From contig OZ220484.1 of NCBI GenBank assembly GCA_965116165.1, positions 496,001-560,000 of the forward strand: 64,000 nucleotides of DNA. The letters run 5' to 3'. The position numbers and the translations under genes were made by a program. Positions 35,131-43,812 of the stretch are shown here, piece by piece. Within the stretch, counting starts at the first letter, position 1; each line of letters opens with the position of its first letter. This DNA is from Azophilus sp965116165 (GTDB lineage Bacteria; Pseudomonadota; Gammaproteobacteria; Pseudomonadales; Azotimanducaceae). The notes under the pieces are model-generated. The model was given only the letters and a program-made list of their open reading frames with translations, had not been told where the DNA came from and did not search any database.

Positions 35131-36657
35131 GTGTCCAACCAACCGGAGCTGATCAAGCCCAAGGCGGTTCCGCTCAGTCATGCCACAGCGGCGCGACGGG
35201 GCCGCGGGCGTGATTTGCGAAAACTGGTCGTTTATCTGCTTTTCCCGCTCGCCGGGGCGATGCTCTTCGCGCTATTTGCGTTCGCGCCGCAATTTCTGGC
35301 ACCGGAACCGGTGCCCGGCACTAGGAAAGAAGACCGTGCAATCGTCGGCGACATCACCGGAGAGGGAACTCGATCCCCACCCGATACCCGAGCCAGCAAA
35401 CCCCCACCCTTCGAGGCACTGCGGCGTCAACAGGCGCGCACCGAAGCCCAGGACGAACTGGCCCGCTTTGTCGAACTGGAAATCGAACTGCGCGATAGCC
35501 TGGAGGTGGCGGGCTGGGCCGACGAAGCCTTGGATGCCGCCAAGGAACTGGCGCACCGGGGCGATGAATCCTTTGTCGAGGAGCGCCACGCCGAGGCAAT
35601 CGAACACTACCGGGCCGCCGCCGATTCGCTGGCGACCCTGCTAATCGAGGGGCATAGCCGATTTGAGGCCGCGCTCGCCAACACCTTGCGCGCGCTACGG
35701 GACCGAGACCCGCGGGAAGCGGAGAATTGGCTGAAACAGGCAAGAATGATCAAGCCCGAGGATGCCGAGTTGCTTGCCCTGACCGTCCGGGCGGGCCACC
35801 TGTCGGAGATCATCGAGTTGTTTCGCGAAGCGCACAATCAGGAACTCGCCGGGCAGTGGGATGACGCCATCGCCACCTATGGACGCATTCGCGCCCTCGA
35901 CCCGGCAACCCAGGGGCTTGACCCGGCCCTGGCGAAGGCCCGCCGGGAGCAGTCCGCACAGCGCCTGCAGTCATTTCTTTCCGCCGGGTTCGCACAGTTG
36001 TCCAAGGACCGGTTGCAGGCAGCCCAAGCCTCGTTCAACAAGGCACTGTCTTTGGATCCCGAAAACGGTGCCGCCCTCGGCGGGTTGCAGCAAGTCGAAG
36101 AGCAACGGCTGGTCAAGAAAGTCGCCCGTCTGCAACGCGAGGCGACCCAAGCCACGGCCGGAGAGGACTGGCCGGCGGCGATTCAGGCGTTCGAGGCCAT
36201 ACTGGCAATGGATGCGAACATCCAATTTGCCCGCACAGGGCTCGCCGAGGCGACATTGCAGGCTGAAACCCTCGCCGCGCTGCGGGCGATTGTCGCTCAG
36301 GCGGCCGGCCTCTCTTCCGACCGGCGCTTTGCCGAGGCCCGCGCGACGCTTGCCCGGGCCAAGGAAATCAGCCCACGCGGGCCGTTGCTCGCGAAATCGA
36401 TTGCCAAGGCACGGGCGCTGCTCGACCGTCAGGCCACCCCCGTTCCGGTTGTTTTGCAATCCGACAACGCGACCGAGATATTGCTCTCGAACATTGGGCC
36501 GCTCGGCAAGTTTTCCGAGCTGCGGCTCGACCTGCGCCCCGGTGCCTACACCCTCATCGGTAGCCGTGACGGATGCCGCGATGTGCGTACGACCATCACC
36601 GTGCGCACCGGCATGCCGCCGGTGGATATCCGTTGTCAAGAGGTGCTGGCGCGTTGA
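35131..36657 (+). CDS. Inner-membrane TPR protein
   Basis: 508 residues with a GTG start. A basic cytoplasmic N terminus (1-33) is followed by one membrane helix (about 34-54, VVYLLFPLAGAMLFALFAFA), so the bulk should be periplasmic. Residues about 150-390 form helical TPR-like repeats, e.g. DRLQAAQASFNKALSLDPEN and DWPAAIQAFEAILAMDANIQ. The last 70 residues (ILLSNIGPLGKFSELRLDLR, PGAYTLIGSRDGCRD) are a PEGA-like beta domain. It overlaps the TTG start of the PEGA-SUMF1 gene, indicating coupled translation and probably a shared complex. Confidence 0.7.
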   Translation: MSNQPELIKPKAVPLSHATAARRGRGRDLRKLVVYLLFPLAGAMLFALFAFAPQFLAPEPVPGTRKEDRAIVGDITGEGTRSPPDTRASKPPPFEALRRQQARTEAQDELARFVELEIELRDSLEVAGWADEALDAAKELAHRGDESFVEERHAEAIEHYRAAADSLATLLIEGHSRFEAALANTLRALRDRDPREAENWLKQARMIKPEDAELLALTVRAGHLSEIIELFREAHNQELAGQWDDAIATYGRIRALDPATQGLDPALAKARREQSAQRLQSFLSAGFAQLSKDRLQAAQASFNKALSLDPENGAALGGLQQVEEQRLVKKVARLQREATQATAGEDWPAAIQAFEAILAMDANIQFARTGLAEATLQAETLAALRAIVAQAAGLSSDRRFAEARATLARAKEISPRGPLLAKSIAKARALLDRQATPVPVVLQSDNATEILLSNIGPLGKFSELRLDLRPGAYTLIGSRDGCRDVRTTITVRTGMPPVDIRCQEVLAR

Positions 36658-38699
36658 CCGAAGACCGGGGCGACCCCATTATTCAGCCGGTACGGTACCG
36701 GCCCGCGAGCTCGGCCCCAACCGGCCGCGGGTGGTTCACGCCCGTTCGCGGACTATTGATCGCGCTCGGCGTACTGGCGGCGACCATACTGCTTTTTCTC
36801 TTCACGGCCCGATCCGTCGAACTCCGGTTCACACCGGCGGCCGAGCAAGTCGATGTCGATGGCGGGCCGGCCCTCGCTTTCGGGAAAATTCACCTCCTGC
36901 TCCGGCAAAGCTATACCCTGGTTGCGGAAACCGAGGGCTACTATCCTCTGGAGTTGACATTGCAAATCGGGCCGGACCGCAACCAGTCGTTCGAGTTCGA
37001 ATTCGTACCCCTGCCCGGACGGGTCTCGGTGCGCACCGATCCGGAAGGCGCCAATGTCAGTGTTGACGGCAAACCCCTGGGGCAAACACCGCTTGTCGAT
37101 ATCGCTATCGAGGCGGGGGCCCGCGAATTTCAATTCGGGCTCCCCCGTTATCAACCGTTTGTACGGGAAGTGGTGGTCGAGGGGCGCAATCGCCCACAAA
37201 CCGTGGATGCTTCGCTCTTGCCGAACTGGGGCGACATCGCCATCGCAACGGAACCACCGGGGGCGCGCATCGTTGTCGATGATATCGACACGGGCATTCT
37301 GACCAACGGCGTGGTGCCGATACTCGCCGGCGAGCGCGACATCCTGCTGACCCTTCCCGGCCACAAGAGCCATCGCCAACGCCTACTGGTATCCGCCCGG
37401 GAACAGCGCACCCTACCCACCGTCCGCCTGCGGCGGGCGGACAGCACCCTGGTTGTACGCACCCGCCCAGGACAGGCCGGCGTCACCGCCGACGGCCAAT
37501 TTCAGGGCGAGACGCCGGTGAGCATCGCTCTGCAATCCGGCCGACCCTATGAAATACAGGCGTTTAAGGGTGGCTTTGCGGCACGCGGTGCCCGGGTGAC
37601 CCTGCTACCGGACGAAGAGCGCATCCTGAACCTCGAGCTGCGGGCGTTGACGGGGCTTCTGGTCGTCGAGGCGGAACCACCCCAGGCAAAGCTGTTCATC
37701 GATGGGCGTGCCGTCGGCGCGGCAAACCAAACGCTGACCCTGCCCGTCCGTCCCCATCGGCTCGAAATTCGGCTCGACGGTTACGCCGGATACAGCAAGG
37801 AAATCCAACCACGCAGCGGCCTAACCCAGGAACTCAGGATCAAACTGCTGACATTGGAGGAAGCGCGTCTGGCGGCCCTGAAACCCGAAATTGTCACCGC
37901 CCAGGGACAGCGCCTGAAGATATTCGAGCCCGGCCCAATCACCATGGGCGCATCGCGCCGCGAGCCGGGCCGGCGCCCCAACGAAACCCTGCGCGAGGTG
38001 GCGTTGTCGCGACTTTTCTATTTGGCCATTCACGAAGTTACCAATGCCCAGTTCAAGGTGTTCGCCAGTGGACACGACAGCGGTTCCTACGAAGACCAAC
38101 GCCTCAACAAGGAAAACCAGCCCGTTGTCGAGGTGAGTTGGCACGACGCGGCCCTATATTGCAATTGGCTTTCCGAACAGGACAATCTGCCGCCCTTCTA
38201 CAGGGCGGAATTTGGCAAGGTTATCGGCTTCGACCCCCAATCGACGGGCTATCGGCTGCCCACCGAGGCCGAGTGGGCCTGGGTTGCCCGGCATCGCCCC
38301 GGCACCAAAGAACTACTGCGCTTCCCGTGGGGCCCCGCACTACCACCGCCGCCACGCCACGGCAACTACGCCGACCGGGCGGCCTCGCATTTGCTGGGAC
38401 GCATCATCTTCGGCTACAACGACAACTACGCCGTGGCGGCACAGATCGGCACCTTTCAAGCCAACGCCAAGGGAATTTTCGACATCGGCGGCAATGTGGC
38501 GGAGTGGACACACGATTTCTACAAGCACCCGCCCGACCCCCAATCCGGGCCGCTCGGGCCGCACCGGGGCGAATACCACGTGATTCGTGGATCGAGTTGG
38601 ATGCACGGCACCAGCACCGAACTGCGCCTGTCTTTCCGGGACTACGGTATCGACGGCAGGCGGGATATCGGCTTCCGAATCGCCCGATTCGCGGAGTGA
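36654..38699 (+). CDS. Membrane protein with PEGA repeats and SUMF1/FGE-like domain
   Basis: 681 residues from a TTG overlapping the upstream TGA, with AAGAGGTG before it. One membrane helix (about 32-52, GLLIALGVLAATILLFLF) is followed by four or so PEGA-type beta repeats (e.g. RVSVRTDPEGANVSVDGKPL, GDIAIATEPPGARIVVDDID, LLVVEAEPPQAKLFIDGRAV). A C-terminal formylglycine-enzyme-like domain (about 423-681) has GPITMGASRREPGRRPNE, HEVTNAQFKVF, VVEVSWHDAALYCNWLS, YRLPTEAEWAW, GIFDIGGNVAEWTHDFY and GFRIAR. The two catalytic cysteines of true FGE enzymes are missing: the HVIRGSSWMHGTSTELRLSF segment has none. It is therefore probably a binding domain facing the periplasm. Confidence 0.85.
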   Translation: MTEDRGDPIIQPVRYRPASSAPTGRGWFTPVRGLLIALGVLAATILLFLFTARSVELRFTPAAEQVDVDGGPALAFGKIHLLLRQSYTLVAETEGYYPLELTLQIGPDRNQSFEFEFVPLPGRVSVRTDPEGANVSVDGKPLGQTPLVDIAIEAGAREFQFGLPRYQPFVREVVVEGRNRPQTVDASLLPNWGDIAIATEPPGARIVVDDIDTGILTNGVVPILAGERDILLTLPGHKSHRQRLLVSAREQRTLPTVRLRRADSTLVVRTRPGQAGVTADGQFQGETPVSIALQSGRPYEIQAFKGGFAARGARVTLLPDEERILNLELRALTGLLVVEAEPPQAKLFIDGRAVGAANQTLTLPVRPHRLEIRLDGYAGYSKEIQPRSGLTQELRIKLLTLEEARLAALKPEIVTAQGQRLKIFEPGPITMGASRREPGRRPNETLREVALSRLFYLAIHEVTNAQFKVFASGHDSGSYEDQRLNKENQPVVEVSWHDAALYCNWLSEQDNLPPFYRAEFGKVIGFDPQSTGYRLPTEAEWAWVARHRPGTKELLRFPWGPALPPPPRHGNYADRAASHLLGRIIFGYNDNYAVAAQIGTFQANAKGIFDIGGNVAEWTHDFYKHPPDPQSGPLGPHRGEYHVIRGSSWMHGTSTELRLSFRDYGIDGRRDIGFRIARFAE

Positions 38700-38715
38700 C
38701 CGGGCCGCCACCCAG

Positions 38716-38741
38716 CCCGACCTATTCATGAATAGGTCGGG
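38716..38741. repeat. 26-bp perfect palindrome made of two fused family B ends (B3)
   Basis: The B terminus CCCGACCTATTCA is followed directly by its reverse complement TGAATAGGTCGGG with no interior. It sits 16 bp after the PEGA-SUMF1 stop and would form a strong hairpin, possibly acting as a weak terminator or processing site inside the cluster. Confidence 0.7.
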
Positions 38742-38842
38742 CCAACGCTATGCCGGAACACCGGGTCGCGAAGCATTGCCTTGCTGTTCCGCAGGTTGGC
38801 CGCGAACTTGCAATTCTCACCCGCCTGACATATTCAGACCCC

Positions 38843-39127
38843 ATGGTGGTCATGCGATGGTTTTGGATGCGAAAGCGGTATGGACGTTGGGCCCGAAGAC
38901 TCGGTCTTACGGCACTGGGGGTATTCGCCCACATGCCCAACTACGCCGCCGAGGGCGACCAGCCGGGCAGCACAGGGGCGGCGCAAGATTCGCAAGAACC
39001 CGCGACGGCGGAGCGTGAAACCGGCACAGCGGGCTCCGACGGGGGCGAGGAGCGGTCGAGCGAGGTATTTCTACCGACCGAAGAAATCTCGGAAGACTAT
39101 GCGGCGCCGTTTCCCGTTGACATCTAA
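38843..39127 (+). CDS. Small secreted acidic protein
   Basis: 94 residues from ATG 38843 (38852 also possible). Basic start MRWFWMRKRYGRWARRLG, hydrophobic LTALGVFAHMPNYAA as a likely signal peptide, then an acidic, disordered mature part (TAGSDGGEERSSEVFLPTEE) ending DYAAPFPVDI. No family recognised. Its stop codon TAA is part of the CTAA target next to the truncated MITE A6. It may be a small periplasmic accessory of the neighbouring ExbB-like protein; that is only positional inference. Confidence 0.5.
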   Translation: MVVMRWFWMRKRYGRWARRLGLTALGVFAHMPNYAAEGDQPGSTGAAQDSQEPATAERETGTAGSDGGEERSSEVFLPTEEISEDYAAPFPVDI

Positions 39128-39170
39128 GGAAGGTCTGAACAATTCGATAGAGCAGCATTTAGCTACTCGA
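39128..39170 (-). repeat. Family A MITE, truncated (A6)
   Basis: CTAA followed by GGAAGGTCTGAACAATTCGA and about 20 more bases of the element; the opposite end is lost just before the start of the ExbB-like gene at 39206. Confidence 0.65.
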
Positions 39171-39205
39171 AGGCAAGAATCGTCACGGTTGCTGAAATTG
39201 GGCGG

Positions 39206-40012
39206 ATGAAACGACAACTCCCCTCCGAATTTATTTTTCAGGCGAGCGCACTGGTCATCGCCCTGATCATCGTTCACCTGATTTACATTACGGCCATCCG
39301 TCCGAATGCCCAAGCCATACTTGATGCGCGCGCCGCCCTGGAAGCCGCGGGCGAGCCGGCGGAGCAGGAACAATCCATCTATGTGATGCTCAAGGATTTC
39401 GAACAGGAATCCTGCTTCGTCCTCATGTTTTGGGCCATCGCCATCATCGGCTACAAGGCCCGCGGCGCACTGAGGGAACGCAACCTATTGCAACGGGATA
39501 TGGTGATGGTCGCCGAGGGGGTCGGCATTCTTCCCGAAGATACCCGTGAATACAGCCGTCCCATTCAGGCACTGCCGGAACGGGTGCAGTCCTATCTATT
39601 GCCCCGGGCGCTGATGTCCGCGCTGCAACGCTTCGCCTCCACCCGCAACGTACAGGACAGCGCCGAGGCGGTGCGCCAGGCCTGCGCAGCCGAATCCGAC
39701 CGGCTCGACAGCGAATTGGCCATGGTGCGCTACATCGCCTGGGCCATACCGAGCATTGGATTTATCGGCACCGTCCGGGGTATCAGCCAGGCGCTCGGGC
39801 AAGCGTACAAGGCAGTGGAAGGCGACATCAGCGGCGTGACGGCCAATCTGGGCGTGGCCTTCAACTCGACCTTCATCGCCCTGGTTATCAGCATTGTGGT
39901 GATGTTCCTGATGCACCAATTGCAACTCGTTCAGGAACGCCTGGTGCGCGATGTGCAAGACTATTGCGACCGGCGACTGCTCCGTCACCTGCGGGTGCGG
40001 GACGATCGATGA
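39206..40012 (+). CDS. MotA/TolQ/ExbB-family proton channel protein
   Basis: 268 residues. Hydrophobic segments lie at about 10-32 (FQASALVIALIIVHLIYITA), 64-84 (ESCFVLMFWAIAIIGYKARG), 170-192 and 212-235. The family signature RYIAWAIPSIGFIGTVRGIS and GVTANLGVAFNSTFIALVIS matches TolQ/ExbB/MotA, which form the pentameric ion-conducting ring of stator complexes. The extra periplasmic loop after helix 1 (RPNAQAILDARAALEAAGEP) is unusual. No ExbD/TolR gene is nearby; the two downstream vWA proteins carry a MotB/ExbD-like Asp helix and are the likely partners. The stop overlaps the next start (ATGA). Confidence 0.88.
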   Translation: MKRQLPSEFIFQASALVIALIIVHLIYITAIRPNAQAILDARAALEAAGEPAEQEQSIYVMLKDFEQESCFVLMFWAIAIIGYKARGALRERNLLQRDMVMVAEGVGILPEDTREYSRPIQALPERVQSYLLPRALMSALQRFASTRNVQDSAEAVRQACAAESDRLDSELAMVRYIAWAIPSIGFIGTVRGISQALGQAYKAVEGDISGVTANLGVAFNSTFIALVISIVVMFLMHQLQLVQERLVRDVQDYCDRRLLRHLRVRDDR

Positions 40013-41208
40013 ATCTGCTTGAACTCAATGACGCGGAACTCGGCCTGTATCGGGACGGCGCACCCATCTATCGACAACCCGCCGTCGCCCATGTGGGCGC
40101 GAAGCGGTGCCTGTTCGGGCTGGAGGCGCTGCGCATCGCCCGGCTGCACCCACAACAGGCCAATCAGCATTATCTGGCGCGCCTGAATGCCGACCCATTG
40201 CCCGTTCCCGGCGCACTCGCGGTGAATCACGCCGACCTGGTGTATCTGCATCTCCTGGAACTCAAGGCCCGCATGGGCGATGCCGGCATATCGGGTTTCA
40301 TCACAGCCATACCCGGGTCGCTCGACACCGACCAGCTCGGTGTGCTGCTCGGCATTGCGCAGGAGGCCGGAATCGACATCCACGGCTTCGTCAGCGGCGC
40401 CGTGCTGATGGCCAGCGCCGCTCCCCTCCCCGCCCAATGCTGGCTATTGGACCTACACCTAACCCACGCCTGCCTCACCGAGTTGTGCGTCGGCACCGAT
40501 ATCGAAACGGCGGCTGTACAGGAACTCCCCGGCTGCGGGGTGCTCTCTTGCCTGGACGGCTGGGCAAATCTGCTCGCCGATCATTTTTTGCGGGATACCC
40601 GCTTCGACCCACTGCACGCGGCGGCCACCGAGCAACAACTCTACGACCAGCTCTACGACTGGGCTCGGTCCGGCGGACAGGGCGGCACGTCGGACGGCGA
40701 TTTTGCGGCGGAAATCCGCCACGACGGCCACGAGCGGCGGGTACGGGTACCGCGTCACGCCCTGCGTCGAAAGCTGACGCAGCGCTTCCGGCAATTGGCG
40801 CAGAAGTTACCCGACAACGCCCCCTTGCTACTCGCGCCCCGCAGTGCCGCCCTGCCCGAATTGCTACCCATGCTTACGGAACTCGGTATTCAGGCGCAAA
40901 GCCTGGCCAAGGATGCGCTGCAACGCGGCTTTGAACGCCACGCCGAAACGATTGCCGCCGGACCGTTGACCGTGATGAATCGACTGCCGAGCGCGACCGC
41001 TGTGCCGGTACCGCGGCCGAGCGCCCGGCCGCGGGCAACCCATGTCTTATTCGACAACCGCGCCTGGCCCCTGACGGACAATCCCTTCGGCCTACCGCCA
41101 ACGGGGGGCCTCGGCGATACCATCGAAAAGGATGGCAGAAAGCTGTGCCTGATCCGTGTCGAAGCGAGTTCCAAGGCACTATCGGCCACCCGACCTATTC
41201 ATGAATAA
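40009..41208 (+). CDS. Hsp70/actin-fold (ASKHA)-like protein, probably degenerate
   Basis: 399 residues, no signal peptide, so cytoplasmic. The layout recalls Hsp70/FtsA-type ATPases: LLELNDAELGLYRDGAPIYR as phosphate-1-like loop (1-20), FITAIPGSLDTDQLGVLLGI and AQEAGIDIHGFVSGAVLMAS (about 100-140, compare ITVPAYF..AGL..INEPTAAA), WLLDLHLTHACLTELCVG as phosphate-2 (about 145-165) and GWANLLADHFL. Key Gly/Asp residues of the phosphate loops are replaced, so ATP hydrolysis is doubtful. It is translationally coupled to the ExbB-like gene. The C-terminal residues ATRPIHE and the stop codon come from MITE B2, so the original 3' end may have been replaced. Confidence 0.6.
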   Translation: MNLLELNDAELGLYRDGAPIYRQPAVAHVGAKRCLFGLEALRIARLHPQQANQHYLARLNADPLPVPGALAVNHADLVYLHLLELKARMGDAGISGFITAIPGSLDTDQLGVLLGIAQEAGIDIHGFVSGAVLMASAAPLPAQCWLLDLHLTHACLTELCVGTDIETAAVQELPGCGVLSCLDGWANLLADHFLRDTRFDPLHAAATEQQLYDQLYDWARSGGQGGTSDGDFAAEIRHDGHERRVRVPRHALRRKLTQRFRQLAQKLPDNAPLLLAPRSAALPELLPMLTELGIQAQSLAKDALQRGFERHAETIAAGPLTVMNRLPSATAVPVPRPSARPRATHVLFDNRAWPLTDNPFGLPPTGGLGDTIEKDGRKLCLIRVEASSKALSATRPIHE

Positions 41209-41364
41209 ACCACTGCGGCCGTCAATAGCGGCGAAATCACCGGCCGTGCTCCCGCCGCGTGCTCAACGTGCCGTCAGGCACGCCTGTGCGCGCTCCTGCT
41301 CCGCGCACCCAGTGCTTTCACCACTCTTGCCGGCCTCGCCACGTTCATTCATGAGTAGGTCGGG
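41189..41364. mobile_element. Family B element, complete (B2)
   Basis: 176 bp, same length and ends as B1 (right end reads ATTCATGAGTAGGTCGGG). It overlaps the last 20 bases of the ASKHA-like gene and ends 11 bp before the first vWA gene. Confidence 0.8.
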
Positions 41365-41375
41365 CTAGCGGTGTA

Positions 41376-42464
41376 ATGCGGACAAAACGGCGGCTCAACG
41401 TTTTTTCACTGTCATTCCTGGACGTCATGTCCTGCGGCTTTGGTGCCGTCGTGCTCATTTTTCTGATCATCAATCACGAAACGGAAGAAAAAGCCCAGGT
41501 CGTCAACAAAGACCTGCTTGCCGAGATTCGTCTATTGGACTATCAGGTGCGCAACGGCGAGGAAGATCTATTCGAGTTGCGGGAGCGCCTTGAGGCCACC
41601 CGGGCGGGCCTGGATGATTCCACTCGCAGACTCGCCGGCACCGAAGTGGATCTGCAACGGACACGCGATGATTTCGGCGAACTGAGCAAGCGTTCCCGGG
41701 CCGAGGTGGAAAGCCTCAACGAACTCAAAACCGATGTGCGGGATCGGGAGGAGGAGCTTGAGCGCCTGCGCTCCGTAAACGACGCCAACGACGGCATGAG
41801 CGTGCGCGGGTTCGCCGGCGAGGGCGACCGGCAATATCTAACCGGCTTGAAGGTGGGCGGCAGGAACATACTCATTGCCGTGGATGTCTCCGCGAGCATG
41901 TTGGACGAAACCATCGTCAATGTGCTGCGGCGCCGCAACATGCCCGAAGAGCGGCGGCGCCTGTCGCCCAAGTGGCAGCGCGCGGTGAGCACGGTGGAGT
42001 GGCTCGGCGCGCAACTGCCGCTCGATTCGGAGTTTCAGATTTTCGCCTTCAACACCACGACCAAATCGCTCATCGAAGATAGCGGCGACCGCTGGGTGTC
42101 CCTCGGTGACGGGCGCGCTCTCGAAGCGGCCATCAAGCGCCTGCGCGACATCATCCCGGCGGAGGGAAGCAGCCTCGTCGGCCTCGTCACCAAGTTGCGC
42201 GATCTCGACCCATTGCCGGACAACATCTATCTCATCGTCGATTCGCTGCCCACCCAGGGCAGGCGGGCACCCAGGCGGCCAACGATTTCGGGCTCCGACC
42301 GGCTCGGCCTGTTTCGCGATGCGTTGGGTGAGTTGCCGAACCAAGTTCCCATCAATGTCATCCTGTTCCCTATGGAGGGCGACCCGATGGCCGCGGCGGC
42401 ATTCTGGAATCTGGCCCGCACGAGTGGCGGGGCCTTCCTGGCGCCATCCCGGGATTGGCCCTGA
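41376..42464 (+). CDS. vWA protein with stator-like N-terminal helix (1)
   Basis: 362 residues. N terminus MRTKRRLNVFSLSFLDVMSC is followed by GFGAVVLIFLII: a single membrane helix opening with an Asp (LDVMSC), the arrangement seen in MotB (ADFMT) and ExbD/TolR. Residues about 38-135 are a heptad-rich coiled coil (LRERLEATRAGLDDSTRRLA). A von Willebrand A domain follows (about 162-355) with MIDAS motif DVSASM (about 170-175), FNTTTKS and a later IVDSLPT strand. Topology predicts the coiled coil and vWA domain in the periplasm. It is followed by a paralogue overlapping at TGATG, and preceded by ExbB-like and ASKHA-like genes. Confidence 0.85.
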   Translation: MRTKRRLNVFSLSFLDVMSCGFGAVVLIFLIINHETEEKAQVVNKDLLAEIRLLDYQVRNGEEDLFELRERLEATRAGLDDSTRRLAGTEVDLQRTRDDFGELSKRSRAEVESLNELKTDVRDREEELERLRSVNDANDGMSVRGFAGEGDRQYLTGLKVGGRNILIAVDVSASMLDETIVNVLRRRNMPEERRRLSPKWQRAVSTVEWLGAQLPLDSEFQIFAFNTTTKSLIEDSGDRWVSLGDGRALEAAIKRLRDIIPAEGSSLVGLVTKLRDLDPLPDNIYLIVDSLPTQGRRAPRRPTISGSDRLGLFRDALGELPNQVPINVILFPMEGDPMAAAAFWNLARTSGGAFLAPSRDWP

Positions 42465-43450
42465 TGGGTGCCCGCAACCGACGCAACGTGGAAGAGTTCA
42501 GCGTCTCCTTTCTGGATGTGATCTGCTGTGGGTTCGGCGCCATCATCCTGTTGTTGATGATCACCAAGACAGTGGAGCCGGTGCTGTTGGAGAAAACAAT
42601 GGTCAACCTGGAGGGTCAGGTGGCCAGCCGGGAACGGACCCTGTTCGAAATTCGTGGCCAAATCCATGAATTGCGCCGCCAATTCGACGACGCCTCCGGC
42701 CAGCTCGACGACAATCTGCTGCAACTCGCCCGGTTGCGGCGGGAACTGAACGACATACTCGGCCGTTTCACCGCAACGACCGAACAAAATGAAAGCCTGC
42801 GCATCGAGACGCAAAAACTCGCGGCGGCAAGGCAATCCCTAACCGATGAGATGGAACGACTGCTTGGCGCGGACTTCCGCCGTCAAACCGACTTGGTTGG
42901 CGGCATCGCCGTTGACAGCGAGTACATCATCTTCATCATCGATACATCCGGCAGCATGTTTGCCGGCGCCTGGCCGCAGGTACTGCGCAAGGTGCGGGAA
43001 ACGCTCGATGTCTACCCCAGGGTCAAGGGCATCCAGGTGATGAACGACATGGGCGAATACATGTTCAGCAGCTATCGGGGCCAGTGGATTCCCGACACCC
43101 CGACCCGCCGCCAGAGTATTCTCAACACGCTGCGCACCTGGAACCCGTTCAGCAATTCCAGCCCGGTGGAGGGCATACGGGCGGCAATCGACACCTATTA
43201 TAGCCCCGACAAGCGTATCGGCCTGTACGTGTTTGGAGACGATTACAGCGGCAACTCCGTGGAGGCGGTGGTGGATGCGGTGGATCGCATCAATGTCGCC
43301 GACGAATCCGGGCGACGGCGCGTGCGCATCAATGCGGTGGGCTTTCCCGTGCACCTACAACGGCCCAATGCCCGCGTCTATCGATTCGCCGCGCTGATGC
43401 GCGAACTCGCCTATCGCAACGACGGCACCTTTGTGGGGCTTGCGAACTAG
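42464..43450 (+). CDS. vWA protein with stator-like N-terminal helix (2)
   Basis: 328 residues from the ATG that shares one base with the preceding TGA. It has the same plan as its neighbour: NVEEFSVSFLDVICCGFGAI then ILLLMIT (helix with leading Asp), a coiled coil (about 40-130, e.g. GQIHELRRQFDDASGQLDDN) and a vWA domain (about 145-328) with MIDAS DTSGSM near 160 and YVFGDDYSGN. The two proteins are clearly paralogous in the first 35 residues and diverged in the vWA domain, suggesting a heteromeric partnership analogous to the B-subunit dimer of a stator. Followed at once by family E and G repeats. Confidence 0.85.
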   Translation: MGARNRRNVEEFSVSFLDVICCGFGAIILLLMITKTVEPVLLEKTMVNLEGQVASRERTLFEIRGQIHELRRQFDDASGQLDDNLLQLARLRRELNDILGRFTATTEQNESLRIETQKLAAARQSLTDEMERLLGADFRRQTDLVGGIAVDSEYIIFIIDTSGSMFAGAWPQVLRKVRETLDVYPRVKGIQVMNDMGEYMFSSYRGQWIPDTPTRRQSILNTLRTWNPFSNSSPVEGIRAAIDTYYSPDKRIGLYVFGDDYSGNSVEAVVDAVDRINVADESGRRRVRINAVGFPVHLQRPNARVYRFAALMRELAYRNDGTFVGLAN

Positions 43451-43486
43451 TGGTCTATCCAACTGATCATGCCGCACCAGTGCGCC
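43450..43486 (+). repeat. Family E, single end (E3)
   Basis: AGTGGTCTATCCAACTGATC then ATGCCGCACCAG, starting at the last base of the second vWA gene. No opposite end seen. The 337-bp gap 43451-43787 contains E3, G2, G3 and C2. Confidence 0.55.
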
Positions 43487-43710
43487 AGGACTCGCGCACT
43501 GTTCGGTTCGCGCACCTGTCGAGCCGTGACACAACCGGCTTCGCGCCGCCTTTGCATTGACGTACATCGTCGTCGATCATGGGTAAAATCGGCGGCGGGT
43601 CGCCTCGGCCATTGTCAGGCCCGCACCGATGAACTAATTTGGGGGAAAGACACAATCGAGCCAAGACTCGCGCACTGCTCGGTTCATACAAACGTTAAAT
43701 TGTAACACAA
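43486..43710 (+). repeat. Family G direct repeats (G2 and G3) flanking about 130 bp
   Basis: GGACTCGCGCACTGTTCGGT (43488) and AAGACTCGCGCACTGCTCGG (43663) are direct copies of the G core, each followed by a GTC/GTT and a TGACACAAC or TGTAACACAA tail. The sequence between them has no coding signal that I can support. Confidence 0.5.
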
Positions 43711-43812
43711 GGGAATTATATCGATACGTTGACAGAACCCAAGAAGTGGTCGTTCCCTGCCACTAAAACCTCAGCATATGGTGTGGCATGTCAACTTACG
43801 TATATACGTCCC
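43711..43812 (+). mobile_element. Family C element, complete (C2), overlapping a gene start
   Basis: 102 bp with ends GGGAATTATATCGATACGTT and, inverted, GGGACGTATATACGTAAGTT. Its right end contains the ATG (43788) of the following lipoprotein gene and encodes the first eight residues MSTYVYTS. Confidence 0.75.
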
